NCBI GenBank assembly: GCA_044867425.1
Contig: JBIOUX010000178.1
Span: forward strand, 1-64,000
Reading direction: 5' to 3'
DNA length: 64,000 nucleotides
Source of the DNA: CAWBJP01 sp044867425
Lineage (GTDB): Bacteria; Actinomycetota; Acidimicrobiia; IMCC26256; BP-133
Shown here: one piece after another, positions 36,001-44,766 of the stretch
How positions within the stretch are numbered: the first letter of the stretch is position 1
Layout: each line of letters opens with the position of its first letter
Position numbers and translations under genes: made by a program
The notes under the pieces: model-generated
The model's database searches: none
What the model was told of the DNA's origin: nothing
What the model saw: only the letters and a program-made list of their open reading frames with translations

Positions 36001-36721
36001 GACCGAGCTCGTCCCGCAGGGTCACCCGGATCCTCTGGTAGGCCCGGAGCGCATCGGCTTGTCGGCCCAGGCGGTAGAGGGCGACCATGAGCTGGCCCCA
36101 GGCCCGTTCCCGCAGCGGGTGCTCGGCCACATGGGACTCGAGGCGGACCAGAGCCTGCGCCGGCCGGCCCAGAACCAGTTCGGCCTCGGTCAGCTCCTCG
36201 ATCGCACCCAGGCGGGCCTCCTCCAGCCGGCCGGCCTCCAATTGGGCGAACCGCCGGTCGGAGAGGTCGGCCAGCGCCGGGCCTCGCCAGAGATCGAGGG
36301 CCTGCTGCAGGGCGGCCGCGGCCGCCTCGGCCTCACCCTGGCCGAGGGCGTCCCGGCCCCGGGCGAACAGGTCCTCGAAGCGGTTGGCGTCCACCTGGGC
36401 GGGGTCCGCCTCGAGCACATAGCCCGGCTCCCGGCCCCGGAGGCACAGCGTGGTCTCGTCCGGGCAGATCTCGGAGAGGCTCCGGCGCAGCCGAGAGACC
36501 AGCGTCTGGGCGCTGGCGCTGGCGCTGGCCAGGAGCCGTTCGCCCCAGAGCTCCTCGACGAGCACGTCGAGCGGGACGACCCGGTTGAGGTGGAGGACGA
36601 GCATGGCCAGGAGGGCCCGCTGCTTGGGGCTGCCGATCTCGAGCACCCGTCCGCCTGAAGCGACCTCGAAGGTGCCGAGCAGGCGGATGTCGATGGCATC
36701 TCGCTCCCCGCTCGGGGGCAT
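33098..36721 (-). CDS. Giant SARP regulator with class III cyclase domain and STAND ATPase/TPR region
   Basis: The protein has 1207 residues. Domains in order: OmpR-type winged helix (10-100), bacterial transcriptional activation domain (105-255), class III nucleotide cyclase homology domain (about 286-420), NB-ARC/STAND ATPase (P-loop GVGGGGKT at 503-510) and a helical TPR-like C-terminus. In the cyclase domain the metal Asp residues (D295 in FTDIE, D338 in TGDG), D388, N396 and R400 are kept, but the base-selecting Lys position is Ala (A334), so activity is doubtful. This is an AfsR-like sensor-activator. Heptamer repeats at 36800-36828 in the divergent promoter are its probable operator. 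Confidence 0.88.
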   Translation of the reverse strand: MPPSGERDAIDIRLLGTFEVASGGRVLEIGSPKQRALLAMLVLHLNRVVPLDVLVEELWGERLLASASASAQTLVSRLRRSLSEICPDETTLCLRGREPGYVLEADPAQVDANRFEDLFARGRDALGQGEAEAAAAALQQALDLWRGPALADLSDRRFAQLEAGRLEEARLGAIEELTEAELVLGRPAQALVRLESHVAEHPLRERAWGQLMVALYRLGRQADALRAYQRIRVTLRDELGLEPTPALRQLEEQILRQCPELEGPLSPSPVGASRRVGRTPGAGRPEDTVVFLFTDIEASSRRWEGDQDAMAQDLARHDELLRGAVEDGRGRVFADTGDGLCAAFSTASDALAAAIAAQRALLAQAWNSPVPLRVRMAIHAGSAEPRGDNYVGPTLNRAARLLSLGFGGQVLCSQATADLLQDHLPVEVSLVDLGEHALANLSRPERVFQVAHPDLPAAFPALRSPGRRRHNLPTSLTSFVGRARELEDVRDLVKGSRLVTLTGVGGGGKTRLALEAVTGVLDTFPDGVWLVDVGPLQDPTLLTSTVAGALGVATTGLGGSPDALLDRLSEHLQLKRVLLVLDNSEHLVEAAARLVHSLLAACPGLTVLVTSREILGLGGEVAWRVPPLSLPDSAALPDLEASDAVALFCERARSAQPGFGLSPVNAAAVAQICRRLDGIPLALELAAARIRVLGAHDLAGRLDQRFRVLTGGARTAVSRHQTLRATMDWSYQLLPVAEQAVLRRLAVFPGSFDLQAAEAVTRCGELPGSQEGVEVLDLLSGVVDKSLVGVESEGVDVRYRLLEIVREYANEKLAEAGEGDAARRHHRDFFLTLASTQEDPVERTRNWSTGSWIRQADTDHHNFGAALEWSFTEGDDEAAIGLAAALWRYWWWARPLEGSDWLERALPGPVGPVTPERLEALIGLGVLLPRSGRAPIEKGEELLREVVRLGLEAGVEAEVARARYFLGELALSRGEPVEAEPLLRAALEGFEAMEALFSAAWCHHALGWMAMARGERRRAQDHFEYILEVTRRHVEAELLRVHAVASLAPLAALAGEPEQAEALADDGVTVARRLPAPGFLVMALTRAGETALLSGRPPRLILRELLGLLVDLGTRAWVDEVLEMVALVCEADGAAVAAARLLGAAGARSDHRGRVLSSEVNSCCDRLAKTLGSDAFAEHEASGRSLPAGEALSFALSELDASRPPEP

Positions 36722-36799
36722 CGCTCCCCCCTCTCCCGGTTCGCTACCGCCGCAGCGTACGACGGCGGCTCCTGGGCGGGAAGGGCAAGGACGGGGTCA

Positions 36800-36828
36800 C
36801 GTATGCGGCGCGCAAGGGCGGCGTATGG
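36800..36828 (+). promoter_or_regulatory. SARP-type operator: three heptamers at 11-bp spacing
   Basis: CGTATGC (36800), CGCAAGG (36811) and CGTATGG (36822) recur exactly every 11 bp, one helical turn, as in known SARP binding sites. They lie between the SARP gene (minus) and a plus-strand gene whose ATG is 50 bp downstream. A -10-like CATCGT begins 9 bases after the last heptamer. Confidence 0.55.
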
Positions 36829-36877
36829 ACCAGGGCGCATCGTTTCCTGGCAATGGATTCCGAACCAAGGAGCGCCG

Positions 36878-37681
36878 ATGTTTCCCGCGACGGTCCTGGC
36901 CCAGGCTCGGTCGGCCCTGGAAGCGATCGCCAGACGGACCACTGACCTCATCCGCTCCCTCCCCCACCTGGACGCGCCCGTCCCGGGCTCCGAATGGACC
37001 GTGCGGGAGGCTGCGGTTCACCTGGTGAACCTCGCCGGCATGTACACGGACATCGCCGGCGGCATGCCCTCCCCCATTGAGAGCATGACCAGGGAGGCGC
37101 TGGGCAACCAGAACGCCCGCCGCCTGGGCGACATCCCCGAGTCCGATCCCGACAAGGTCGCCAGCCTCCTGACCGAGGCGGTGGCGGGGCTCCTGGAGGC
37201 GACCGCCTGCCGCTCCGGCGATCAGGCCGTCGTCTTCCACGCCGGCGTGTCCCTCGACCTCGCCAGCCTGATGTGCATCAGCCTGGGGGAGCACGTCCTC
37301 CACGGCTACGACATCGCCCGGGCCGTGGGCTCTCCCTGGCCCATCGACCCGCTCCACGCCCGACTGGTCCTCTCCGGCTACGGCCCCTGCTACGGCAGCT
37401 GGCTGAACAGCGAGGCGACGTCGGACATGACCACCAGCTACGGCATCGAGCTGCGGGGCGGCGACGCCTTCACCGTGCGCTTGTCGCCCGGCGGCTGCCA
37501 CTTCGAACCCGGCGACGCCGGGGTCGTCGACTGCACCATCTCCGCCGATCCCGTGGCCTTCCTGCTCGTCGGCTCGGGACGGATGACGCAGTGGGAGGCC
37601 ATTGCTCTGGGCCTCTACAGCACCAACGGGCCCAGGCCGGGACTGGGCCTCACCTTCATGGACCTGTTCGCCTATCCGTAA
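36878..37681 (+). CDS. Mycothiol-dependent maleylpyruvate isomerase-like protein
   Basis: The 267-residue protein of the DinB/MDMPI superfamily has the four-helix N-terminal metal-binding domain (WTVREAAVHLVNLAGMYTDIAGG) with the His positions in AAVHLVN and LGEHVLHGYDIARA, and an SCP2-like C-terminal part (DCTISADPVAFLLVGSGRMTQWEAIALG). Relatives use mycothiol as a thiol cofactor. The substrate is unknown. ATG 36878 is preceded by AAGGAG. A SARP-type operator lies just upstream. Confidence 0.8.
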   Translation: MFPATVLAQARSALEAIARRTTDLIRSLPHLDAPVPGSEWTVREAAVHLVNLAGMYTDIAGGMPSPIESMTREALGNQNARRLGDIPESDPDKVASLLTEAVAGLLEATACRSGDQAVVFHAGVSLDLASLMCISLGEHVLHGYDIARAVGSPWPIDPLHARLVLSGYGPCYGSWLNSEATSDMTTSYGIELRGGDAFTVRLSPGGCHFEPGDAGVVDCTISADPVAFLLVGSGRMTQWEAIALGLYSTNGPRPGLGLTFMDLFAYP

Positions 37682-37734
37682 CCGCCAACGCCCCGCTCAC
37701 CCGAAGCGCTCGCTCACCAGAAGGAGGAGACGAC

Positions 37735-38436
37735 ATGACTCCTACCAACCAGACCCGCTCCTACGAAGAGACGATTGACGCGCTGGACGAAGGCCTACGG
37801 GCGGTGGACGACACGTTGTCGCAGCTCTCCGGCGACGACTGGGAACGCCCCACCCGCCTGCAGCCCCCGGACCCCGAGGCGCCGCCGTGGAACGTCCTCA
37901 CCCTGGCCCTCCACTTCGACGCCTTCCTGGGCATGACCGGGGCCCTGGTGGGCGGCGCGCAGGACGCCCCGCCCGCTCGGGACCGTGCGAGCTTCTGCAT
38001 CTCGGTTGCCGACCGCAGCCTGGTGGCCCCGGTCGTCTACCGCTACATGCTCGACTACGCCCAGGGGCACACCCCGGCCACCGTCCTCGACACGGTCCGC
38101 CAGACGGCCAAGGACACGCTCGAGGTGGCCAGGACCAACTCGCCGGACACCGTCGGGCCCGGCTGGGCCGGCGCCCTCATCCGGCTCGACGAGTTCGTCG
38201 CCACCCGGGTTTCGGAGACGTTCATTCATGGCCTGGACCTGACCGATGCGCTGGGCCGGCCGCCGCTCTCCATGCCGAAGGCGACGCCGATCGTGGCCGA
38301 GCTCCTCGAGGACGTCGTCGCCCGGGTGGCGGTGCCCGGCCGCCCGGCCGACCTCGTGGGGGACGACCTGGGCTTCATCCGGGCCGCCGCCGGCCGCGGC
38401 GAGCACCCCGATCCCCGTTTGCCCGTCGTCGGGTGA
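37735..38436 (+). CDS. Second maleylpyruvate isomerase-like protein
   Basis: The 233-residue protein belongs to the same superfamily (N-terminal WNVLTLALHFDAFLGMTGALVGG; second His region ETFIHGLDLTDALGRP). ATG 37735 follows AAGGAGGAG. It lies 53 bp behind its paralogue and is likely co-transcribed. It lacks the SCP2-like C-terminal domain, so the two proteins may work as a pair. Confidence 0.75.
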   Translation: MTPTNQTRSYEETIDALDEGLRAVDDTLSQLSGDDWERPTRLQPPDPEAPPWNVLTLALHFDAFLGMTGALVGGAQDAPPARDRASFCISVADRSLVAPVVYRYMLDYAQGHTPATVLDTVRQTAKDTLEVARTNSPDTVGPGWAGALIRLDEFVATRVSETFIHGLDLTDALGRPPLSMPKATPIVAELLEDVVARVAVPGRPADLVGDDLGFIRAAAGRGEHPDPRLPVVG

Positions 38437-38467
38437 ACCTGAACCTCCGAGCCACCGGCCAAAGCAA

Positions 38468-38496
38468 ACGCCCCCGGCCTTCACCGGGGGCGCTTG
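38468..38496. terminator. Strong stem-loop between convergent genes
   Basis: CGCCCCCGG and CCGGGGGCG arms (9 bp, perfect) enclose a CCTTCA loop, with further A/T pairing outside. It is placed between the isomerase-like gene (plus) and the c-di-GMP protein gene (minus), so it can serve both. Confidence 0.7.
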
Positions 38497-38506
38497 CCCG
38501 TCCGAC

Positions 38507-41500
38507 TCAAACTGGCGTCAGGTGGTCGGTGAGGGCCTGCACGACGCGGGGAATGAGCTCAACCTTGTCGAAGCACCCGGCGGCACCCAGTGCCTTGCTC
38601 TTCGAGACCACCTCGGTGGTGGCCGACGCGGTCACCATGAGCACGCGTGCCTTCGGACATCGACTGGCCAGCTCCGGCAGCGCCGAGAGCCCGTCACGCC
38701 GAGGCATGAAGACGTCCAGGAGGACCAGGTCCGGCTGCTCCCGGCATCCGATCTCCACGGCCTCTTCGCCGTCCGCGGCTTCCGTGACGATCGCCCCGGA
38801 CAGCTCGATCTCGGTCCGGAAGATGCGCCGTACGGTCGGGTCGTCGTCACAGACGAGGACGCGTATGCCGCGTAGCGACTCAGGCTGCGGCCACTGCGGC
38901 GGCGCGGCCACGATCCACTCATCCAGCGGACCGGTCGCCCTCGTTTCGAGCATCGTCCTCAGGTCGGCGAAGACAAGGGGGCGGCTGAAGTAGTAGCCCT
39001 GGGCGAGGTCACATCCGAGCGAGCGAAGGGCGCCCACCTGCTCGAACGTCTCCACCCCCTCGGCGACTGCCGACAGTCCCAAGGAGTGCGCCAGTCCGAT
39101 GACCGCCCGCACGATCGCCGAGTCCTCCGCGTCCCGGCCCAACCCGGCGACGAAGGAGCGGTCGACCTTGAGCACTCCGACCGGAAACCGCCGGAGGTAG
39201 CTGAGCGAGGAGAATCCCGTCCCGAAGTCGTCGATGGCGAGCTGGACACCGAGCCGCTTGAGGCCGGCCAGGGCGACTCCCACCACCTCGGTGTCGTCCA
39301 TGACCGCGCTCTCTGTGATCTCGATGCCGAGGTTCGAAGGGGCGGTCCCCGTCTCGGCCAGGACCCTGACCACCAATTCCGGGAGGTCGGGCTGGGTGAG
39401 CTGACGGCTCGACAGGTTGACCCACACGACCAGACGCGCCAGCCCGGGGTGCCCGTTCCGGCACTCCTGGATCTGCCGGCACGCTTCCCGGAGCACCCAG
39501 GGCCCCATCGGGACGATGAGGCCGGTCTCCTCGGCCAGGGACAGGAACTCGCTCGGGGGAAGAAGGCCGCGCTGGGGGTGCTCCCAACGCAGGAGCGCCT
39601 CCACCCCAACAACCTGGCCGCTCTCGAGAGCGACTTCGGGCTGGTACACGAGACGGAGCTGACCGCACTCGAGCGCCCGCCGGAGGGCGCCTTCGGTCTC
39701 GAGACGCCGAACGACCCTCGCTCGCATCTCGGTGTCGAAGAACTCGTAGCGAGCGCGGCCCCGCTCCTTGGCCCGGTACATGGCCGCGTCGGCGTCCTGG
39801 AGGAGGGATTCGGGCTCGGCGTGCTCGGCGTCGGCGAGAACGAGGCCCATGCTGGCCGTCACGGTCACGTCCCGGCCGGCGATCGAAACCGGCTCCGCCA
39901 CCGCGGCGGCGATCCGTTCCACATAGGCAGCAGCCTGAGCGGAGTCGGTGACGTCCTCGAAGAGCACCACGAACTCATCGCCGCCCAGTCGGGCCACCGT
40001 GTCCGTCGACCGGACCACCGCCACCAGCCGGGAGGCCAGCGCCATCAGGAGGTCGTCGCCGGCCGCGTGCCCGAGCCCGTCGTTGACCACCTTGAAGCGG
40101 TCGACGTCGAGGAAACAGACCGCCACTGAGGAGCCGTGGCGGTCGGCTCGACTGAGCGCCTGCTCGAGGCGGTCGAGGCAGAGGGCGCGGTTCGGCAGGC
40201 CGGTGAGGGGATCGTGGAGGGCGAGATGAGCGAGCTCCTCCTGCCCTCGGTGGCGGTCGATGGCGGCGGCGAGGACGTGGGTGACCGACTGCAGGAAGTC
40301 GATGTCGTTCGTGCTGAAGACACGCGGTGTCAGCGTCTCGGCGCTGATCACGCCGAAGGCCGAACGGCTCCCGGGGATCAGCACGGTGACCCTGCTTGTG
40401 ATCCGATCCCGGCCGGGCGTGGCGGGAATCGGAAAGTCGTTCCCCGCCTCGACGTCTTCGATGATCACGGGCTGACCGGTGGCGAGGGTGGAGCCGACCT
40501 GAGGGTCGCTCGCCACGGCGATGAGGAGCTGGCCCACGAGCCCATCGCCCCGACCGGCACTCGCCCTGACGAGGAGCGCCTCGGAAACGGGCACGTACTC
40601 GAGGACGTGCACCCGGTCGACCGCGAGCACCTCGGTCAGGAGGGCCGACGCCTCCTGCATGAGCGCGGCCGGAGCGGTTCCGGTCAGGGCGCGCTGGCCG
40701 AGACGGGCCACGGCCGCCTGCTGGCCGGCCCGGGCCGACAGTTCGGTGACGAGGGCCGCTTCGAGCTCGTGGCGGCGGAGATTCTGGAGGGCGAGACCGG
40801 CGAACGAAGCAAAAGCCTCGGCCAGCCGGACGTCGTCGCTCGGATGCTCCCGGTCCCCGTTGCCGATGAGAGCGAGCACGCCGAGGGGCTCGTCCTCGAG
40901 CGAGGGCAGACGCACGAGGAGGCGGTGCGGGCCTCGCTCCGCCACTTCGCCGGCCGCCAGGAACCGCCCCGCGCCAGCCAGGAGGTCTTCCCGGTTTCCC
41001 ACGTCGTCCCCGTCGGAGGCGGCGATCTCGAGACCCCCGGGCCCGACGACGCACAGGGCGCAGGTGACGGCGTCGAGCAGCATGCGGGCACCGCGGACGA
41101 TCTCGGAGAAGATCCGGCCTCGGTCGCCTGCCGACGTGACGAGCAGAGCCAGACGCTGCAGCTCCGACGCCCGGCGAGCCAGGTCGTGCTGGCGCCAGGC
41201 CCGTTCGATCCTCTCGGGAAGCGACCTCAGGTAATGGACATCCTTGACGATGTAGTCGATCGCTCCGGCTCGCATGGCCTCGACCGCCAGATGCTCCGAG
41301 CCCATCCCCGTCACCATCACCACGGAGGGACCACCCGACTCGCGGATCGCCCGCAGCGTCTCGAGGCCCGACATGCCGGGAAGCCGGTGATCGAGCAGTA
41401 CCAGGTCGACGCCCTGAAGGGACCGCAGCGCCTCGGCGCCGCTGCCCACGGCGCAGACCCTGATGCCGGCGTCGCGCAGCGACCGTTCCATCAGTTCCCG

Positions 41501-41548
41501 GTGGTCGTCGCTGTCGTCGACCACGAGCACGCAGATCTCGTGGCCCAT
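38507..41548 (-). CDS. REC-GAF-GAF-GGDEF-EAL-REC cyclic di-GMP regulator
   Basis: The protein has 1013 residues. Receiver 1 (1-120, D53 in LLDHRLPG, Lys in YIVKD), two GAF-like domains (about 135-260 and 285-435), GGDEF (440-610; GGDEF at 522-526, inhibitory RxxD site RSTD five residues before), EAL (620-880; EALLRW, ITESAVMDD, DDFGTGFSS, AEGVET all intact), and a second receiver (about 890-1010, LLDVFMP). Both synthesis and breakdown of c-di-GMP look possible. Its ATG shares one base with the stop of the small response-regulator gene (TGATG), giving an operon with the sensor kinase. Confidence 0.92.
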   Translation of the reverse strand: MGHEICVLVVDDSDDHRELMERSLRDAGIRVCAVGSGAEALRSLQGVDLVLLDHRLPGMSGLETLRAIRESGGPSVVMVTGMGSEHLAVEAMRAGAIDYIVKDVHYLRSLPERIERAWRQHDLARRASELQRLALLVTSAGDRGRIFSEIVRGARMLLDAVTCALCVVGPGGLEIAASDGDDVGNREDLLAGAGRFLAAGEVAERGPHRLLVRLPSLEDEPLGVLALIGNGDREHPSDDVRLAEAFASFAGLALQNLRRHELEAALVTELSARAGQQAAVARLGQRALTGTAPAALMQEASALLTEVLAVDRVHVLEYVPVSEALLVRASAGRGDGLVGQLLIAVASDPQVGSTLATGQPVIIEDVEAGNDFPIPATPGRDRITSRVTVLIPGSRSAFGVISAETLTPRVFSTNDIDFLQSVTHVLAAAIDRHRGQEELAHLALHDPLTGLPNRALCLDRLEQALSRADRHGSSVAVCFLDVDRFKVVNDGLGHAAGDDLLMALASRLVAVVRSTDTVARLGGDEFVVLFEDVTDSAQAAAYVERIAAAVAEPVSIAGRDVTVTASMGLVLADAEHAEPESLLQDADAAMYRAKERGRARYEFFDTEMRARVVRRLETEGALRRALECGQLRLVYQPEVALESGQVVGVEALLRWEHPQRGLLPPSEFLSLAEETGLIVPMGPWVLREACRQIQECRNGHPGLARLVVWVNLSSRQLTQPDLPELVVRVLAETGTAPSNLGIEITESAVMDDTEVVGVALAGLKRLGVQLAIDDFGTGFSSLSYLRRFPVGVLKVDRSFVAGLGRDAEDSAIVRAVIGLAHSLGLSAVAEGVETFEQVGALRSLGCDLAQGYYFSRPLVFADLRTMLETRATGPLDEWIVAAPPQWPQPESLRGIRVLVCDDDPTVRRIFRTEIELSGAIVTEAADGEEAVEIGCREQPDLVLLDVFMPRRDGLSALPELASRCPKARVLMVTASATTEVVSKSKALGAAGCFDKVELIPRVVQALTDHLTPV

Positions 41549-41997
41549 CACTGCGCCGGCTCGGGCAAGGATGCGAGCTTGGTCCAGTATTCCGAGAGCT
41601 GGGCCAGGCCGAGGCGAAAGCCGGCGACCGTGCTCGGCTTGGTCACATAGGAGTTCCCTCCCCGCCGGTAGGTCTCGCAGATGTCCTCCCGGCGCTCGGA
41701 CGAGGTGAAGACGACGACGGGGATCTCGCGGAGCTCGGCGTCGTCCTTCAACCGCTCGAGCACCTCGAGGCCGCTGCACTTCGGCATCTTCAAGTCGAGG
41801 AGAATCAGATCCGGGCGGGGGCGATCGGTGAACCGGCCGCGGCGGTAGAGGTAGTCGAGCGTCTCCTCCCCGTCGCTCACGGTGTCCACTTCGAGGACGA
41901 CTCCCTCGGTGTCCCGCAGGGCGCGGACGGTGAGAAAGAGGTGGTCGTCGTTGTCGTCGGCCACCAGCACCCTGACCGGCTTCATGGCTGAGCTCAT
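41548..41997 (-). CDS. Single-domain response regulator (Rcp1-like)
   Basis: The 149-residue lone receiver has acidic residues ADDND, phosphoacceptor in LILLDLKMPKCSG, Ser/Thr in VVVFTSSERRED and Lys in YVTKPS. The LYRRGRFTDRPRPDLILLDLKMP pattern is that of Rcp1-type regulators that pair with phytochrome-like or PAS kinases. ATG 41997 overlaps the kinase stop (ATGA). It has no output domain and so likely relays phosphate. Confidence 0.9.
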   Translation of the reverse strand: MSSAMKPVRVLVADDNDDHLFLTVRALRDTEGVVLEVDTVSDGEETLDYLYRRGRFTDRPRPDLILLDLKMPKCSGLEVLERLKDDAELREIPVVVFTSSERREDICETYRRGGNSYVTKPSTVAGFRLGLAQLSEYWTKLASLPEPAQ

Positions 41998-44624
41998 GCT
42001 CCGGCCCCCTCGAGGGCGCGGGCCGGCGGGCGAGCGGAGAGGACGTGAGCGGGGAAGCGTAGCCACAGCTTCGTGCCCGTCTCCGAGTCGCCCACCCACA
42101 CGGCACCGCCGATGGTCTCCATGATCTTCCGGGTGATGGCGAGGCCCATCCCGGTCCCGCGGTCACCCGGGACCGCCGATTCGAGCCTCTCGAAAACCCC
42201 GAAGACCTTCTCCCGGTACGCCGGCGGGATGCCGGGCCCATCGTCGAGAACGCACAGCCGGATGCCACCGTCGTCGTCCGGCTCGGCCACCACCGAGACG
42301 TGGACGTCGCTCCCGCCGGCGTGTTGGACGGCGTTGCCGACGACGTTCGTGAGCACCTGGCGGGCGCGGACCGAGTTGACGGACACCACGGGCATGGCGC
42401 CGATCTCGATGGTGGCGCCGGGGTAGCCGACGCGCAGCTCGTCGGACACCTCCCGTAGGACGACGCCGAGGTCCACGGGGCTGGGCTCCGTCTGCGTCCG
42501 GCCCACCCGGGCCAGCTCGAGCAGGTCCTGGATCAGCGCCTGCATGTAGGCGCCGCTCGCCGACATCCGGTCGAGGTAGTGCAGGCCTTCCGGAGGAAGA
42601 AGGGCGCCGAAGTCGACCTTGAGGTACTCGAGGTAGCCGAGGAAGGAGATGATCGGGCTCTTCAGGTCGTGGGACACGCTCGAGATCAGCGCCTCGAGAT
42701 CGGCGTTGGCTCGTTGGACGGCCACCCGGGCCTCGTGCTCGCGCCCGTACGCCTGACGCACCGCATCCTCGGTCTGCTTCCGCTCCGTCACGTCCTGGGC
42801 CGTCCCGACCATGCGGACGGCCTGGCCGGCCGCCGTGACGACCTCTCCTTGGCCGTGACACCACGCCACCGACCCGTCGGGTCGCACGATGCGGTGGTCG
42901 AAGGCGAAGGGCTCGCCGGTGAGGTAGGCGTGGCGGACGGTCTCGTCGACGGAGGCGCGGTCCTCGGGGTGGACGCTCTCGAGGAACGACGGGTAGGTGA
43001 CGGCGACGGATTGGGGCTCGAGCCCGTACATGCGGAACAGCTCGTCGGACCACGTCACCACGTCCGTCGAGATGTCCCAGTGCCAAGACCCGACGTGGGC
43101 CAGCGCTTGGGCTTCGGCCAGCTGGCGTTCGCGCTCCCTCAGCGCGTTCTCGGCCCTCTTCCTCTCCGAGATGTCGCGCAGGAAGGCATTGAAGGACCAG
43201 CCTTCGTCTTCCTGGAGCGCCCAGATGACCAGCTCGATGGGCACCTCGTGGCCGTCCCGGTGGAGGCCGGACAGCTCCAGCCGCCGGCCCAGGACGGGGC
43301 CCTCTCCGGTGGCCAGGAACCGTTGCAGACCGCGGCGGTGGGCCACCCGCTGCTCGGCGGGGATGAGCGTCTCTTCGAGCGGGCGCCCGATCACCTCCTG
43401 CGCGGCCCAGCCAAAGGTCAGCTCGGCTCGGCGGTTCCAGGCGGTGATCACCCCGGACTCGTCGATGGCGACGAAGGCGTCTCCCGCGGTCTCCAGTATC
43501 CGCCGGGTGCGCTCCTCGCTGGCCACCAGGGAGGCCTCCACCCGCTTGCGCTCCTCGATCTCCCTCTGGAGGTCGGCGTTGGCGTGCTCGAGGGCGGCGG
43601 CGACCTCGCGTTCCTGGCTGAGCAGCGTGCAGCGGGCGAGGGCGAGGTCGGCTACGGCGCCGAGCGACGTCAGCAAATCCACCTCCTCGCGGCCGAAGAA
43701 CGGCGAGTGGGCCGTCGTGTAGAGGAGGAGGGTGCCGGCGCGGAGGGGGATGGCCAGGCGATCCTCGGGCGACCCCTGGGTGTTCGTCGGCTCCAGTCCC
43801 ACCGACCCGAGGACCCGCTCCGAGCCGTCGACAAGAACGGCCGCCCGAGCGCCCACGATCCCGACGACGCGCGGGAGGAGCCGCTCGGTCACCTCCGTCG
43901 GGGTCGTGGCCGCGATCAGCTCGAGCCGGGCCTCCTGGAGGGCACGCTCCTCCGGCCGGCGCCAGGCCATGCGGAGCAACGGGGGCGGCGCGAACCCCAA
44001 GAAGAAGAGCACCGCGCTGCCAAAGGCCAAGATCTGGACGGCGGCGGCGATCTCGGCCTCGCTGCTATTCGACACGACGCCGGCCAGAACGAGCGCCACG
44101 TTCATCTCCACCGCGGCCAGCCCGAGCAGCCGCATCCGGCGCCGGGCCAAGGTCGGCTTGCCCGTGCCGGCTCGCCATAGCCTGACCACCATCAGGGCCG
44201 ACAGGGCGGTCCACACGACGAGAACGAGAGCCACGTATGCCTGGAACCACACCGGCCGCAGGCTGTCTGGCGCTGGGAGGCGAGGCAGGGCGAGCGTCGC
44301 CAGCATGACCGTCCCGGTGCTCCAGGCGGCGAACGCGTCGCTCCTCCGGTTCGGGGCCTCGAAGGCCACCGCGAAGCGGTAGAGCAAGTACGGGAAGGCG
44401 AGCAGTACGACGACGAGCAGCTTCTTGGCCCACAGGAGGACGCCGTGCACCTCCTCGGGCAGGACCAGGCCCACAACCGCCACCACGGCCAGGGTCACGA
44501 AGCTGGCCGCGAACCACCCGGCCGCCGGTGCCCTACGGCCGCGGTAGTGGCGCACGGCGGCGACCGCCAGCGCGAGGAACAAGGCAGCGTTGAGGTACCG
44601 ACTGGCCTCGACGAACGTCTTCAC
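41994..44624 (-). CDS. Multi-sensor histidine kinase (7TM-like, GAF, PAS-PAS)
   Basis: The 876-residue protein has about seven N-terminal membrane helices (1-225), a GAF-like domain (235-355), a short coiled linker, two PAS domains (about 375-495 and 510-630, the second with a PAC motif), HisKA (H-box SHDLKSPIISFLGYLEYL) and HATPase (NAVQHAGGS, LDDGPGIP, RGTGMGLAI). It feeds the two receiver proteins downstream with which it overlaps. GTG 44624 has no clear ribosome-binding site. A DosR-like box lies about 145 bp upstream. Confidence 0.9.
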   Translation of the reverse strand: MKTFVEASRYLNAALFLALAVAAVRHYRGRRAPAAGWFAASFVTLAVVAVVGLVLPEEVHGVLLWAKKLLVVVLLAFPYLLYRFAVAFEAPNRRSDAFAAWSTGTVMLATLALPRLPAPDSLRPVWFQAYVALVLVVWTALSALMVVRLWRAGTGKPTLARRRMRLLGLAAVEMNVALVLAGVVSNSSEAEIAAAVQILAFGSAVLFFLGFAPPPLLRMAWRRPEERALQEARLELIAATTPTEVTERLLPRVVGIVGARAAVLVDGSERVLGSVGLEPTNTQGSPEDRLAIPLRAGTLLLYTTAHSPFFGREEVDLLTSLGAVADLALARCTLLSQEREVAAALEHANADLQREIEERKRVEASLVASEERTRRILETAGDAFVAIDESGVITAWNRRAELTFGWAAQEVIGRPLEETLIPAEQRVAHRRGLQRFLATGEGPVLGRRLELSGLHRDGHEVPIELVIWALQEDEGWSFNAFLRDISERKRAENALRERERQLAEAQALAHVGSWHWDISTDVVTWSDELFRMYGLEPQSVAVTYPSFLESVHPEDRASVDETVRHAYLTGEPFAFDHRIVRPDGSVAWCHGQGEVVTAAGQAVRMVGTAQDVTERKQTEDAVRQAYGREHEARVAVQRANADLEALISSVSHDLKSPIISFLGYLEYLKVDFGALLPPEGLHYLDRMSASGAYMQALIQDLLELARVGRTQTEPSPVDLGVVLREVSDELRVGYPGATIEIGAMPVVSVNSVRARQVLTNVVGNAVQHAGGSDVHVSVVAEPDDDGGIRLCVLDDGPGIPPAYREKVFGVFERLESAVPGDRGTGMGLAITRKIMETIGGAVWVGDSETGTKLWLRFPAHVLSARPPARALEGAGA

Positions 44625-44766
44625 GGGTAACTCATCACTCCCGCCGGGCGAGTGTGTCCCACTTGGGCCGATGCGATCGCTCCCTGGAGCGTCGGCCCCC
44701 GTCGATGCCGACGTCCATAGCCCGAGTGAGCCATTCGACGCTGGCCGAACTTCGGCATCCGCGCAT

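Noticed and set aside
38507..42268. A 1253-residue reading of the c-di-GMP protein
   Set aside because: The extra 240 residues overlap the response regulator and kinase genes in another frame. ATG 41548, sharing one base with the regulator stop, gives a receiver domain at residue 1.
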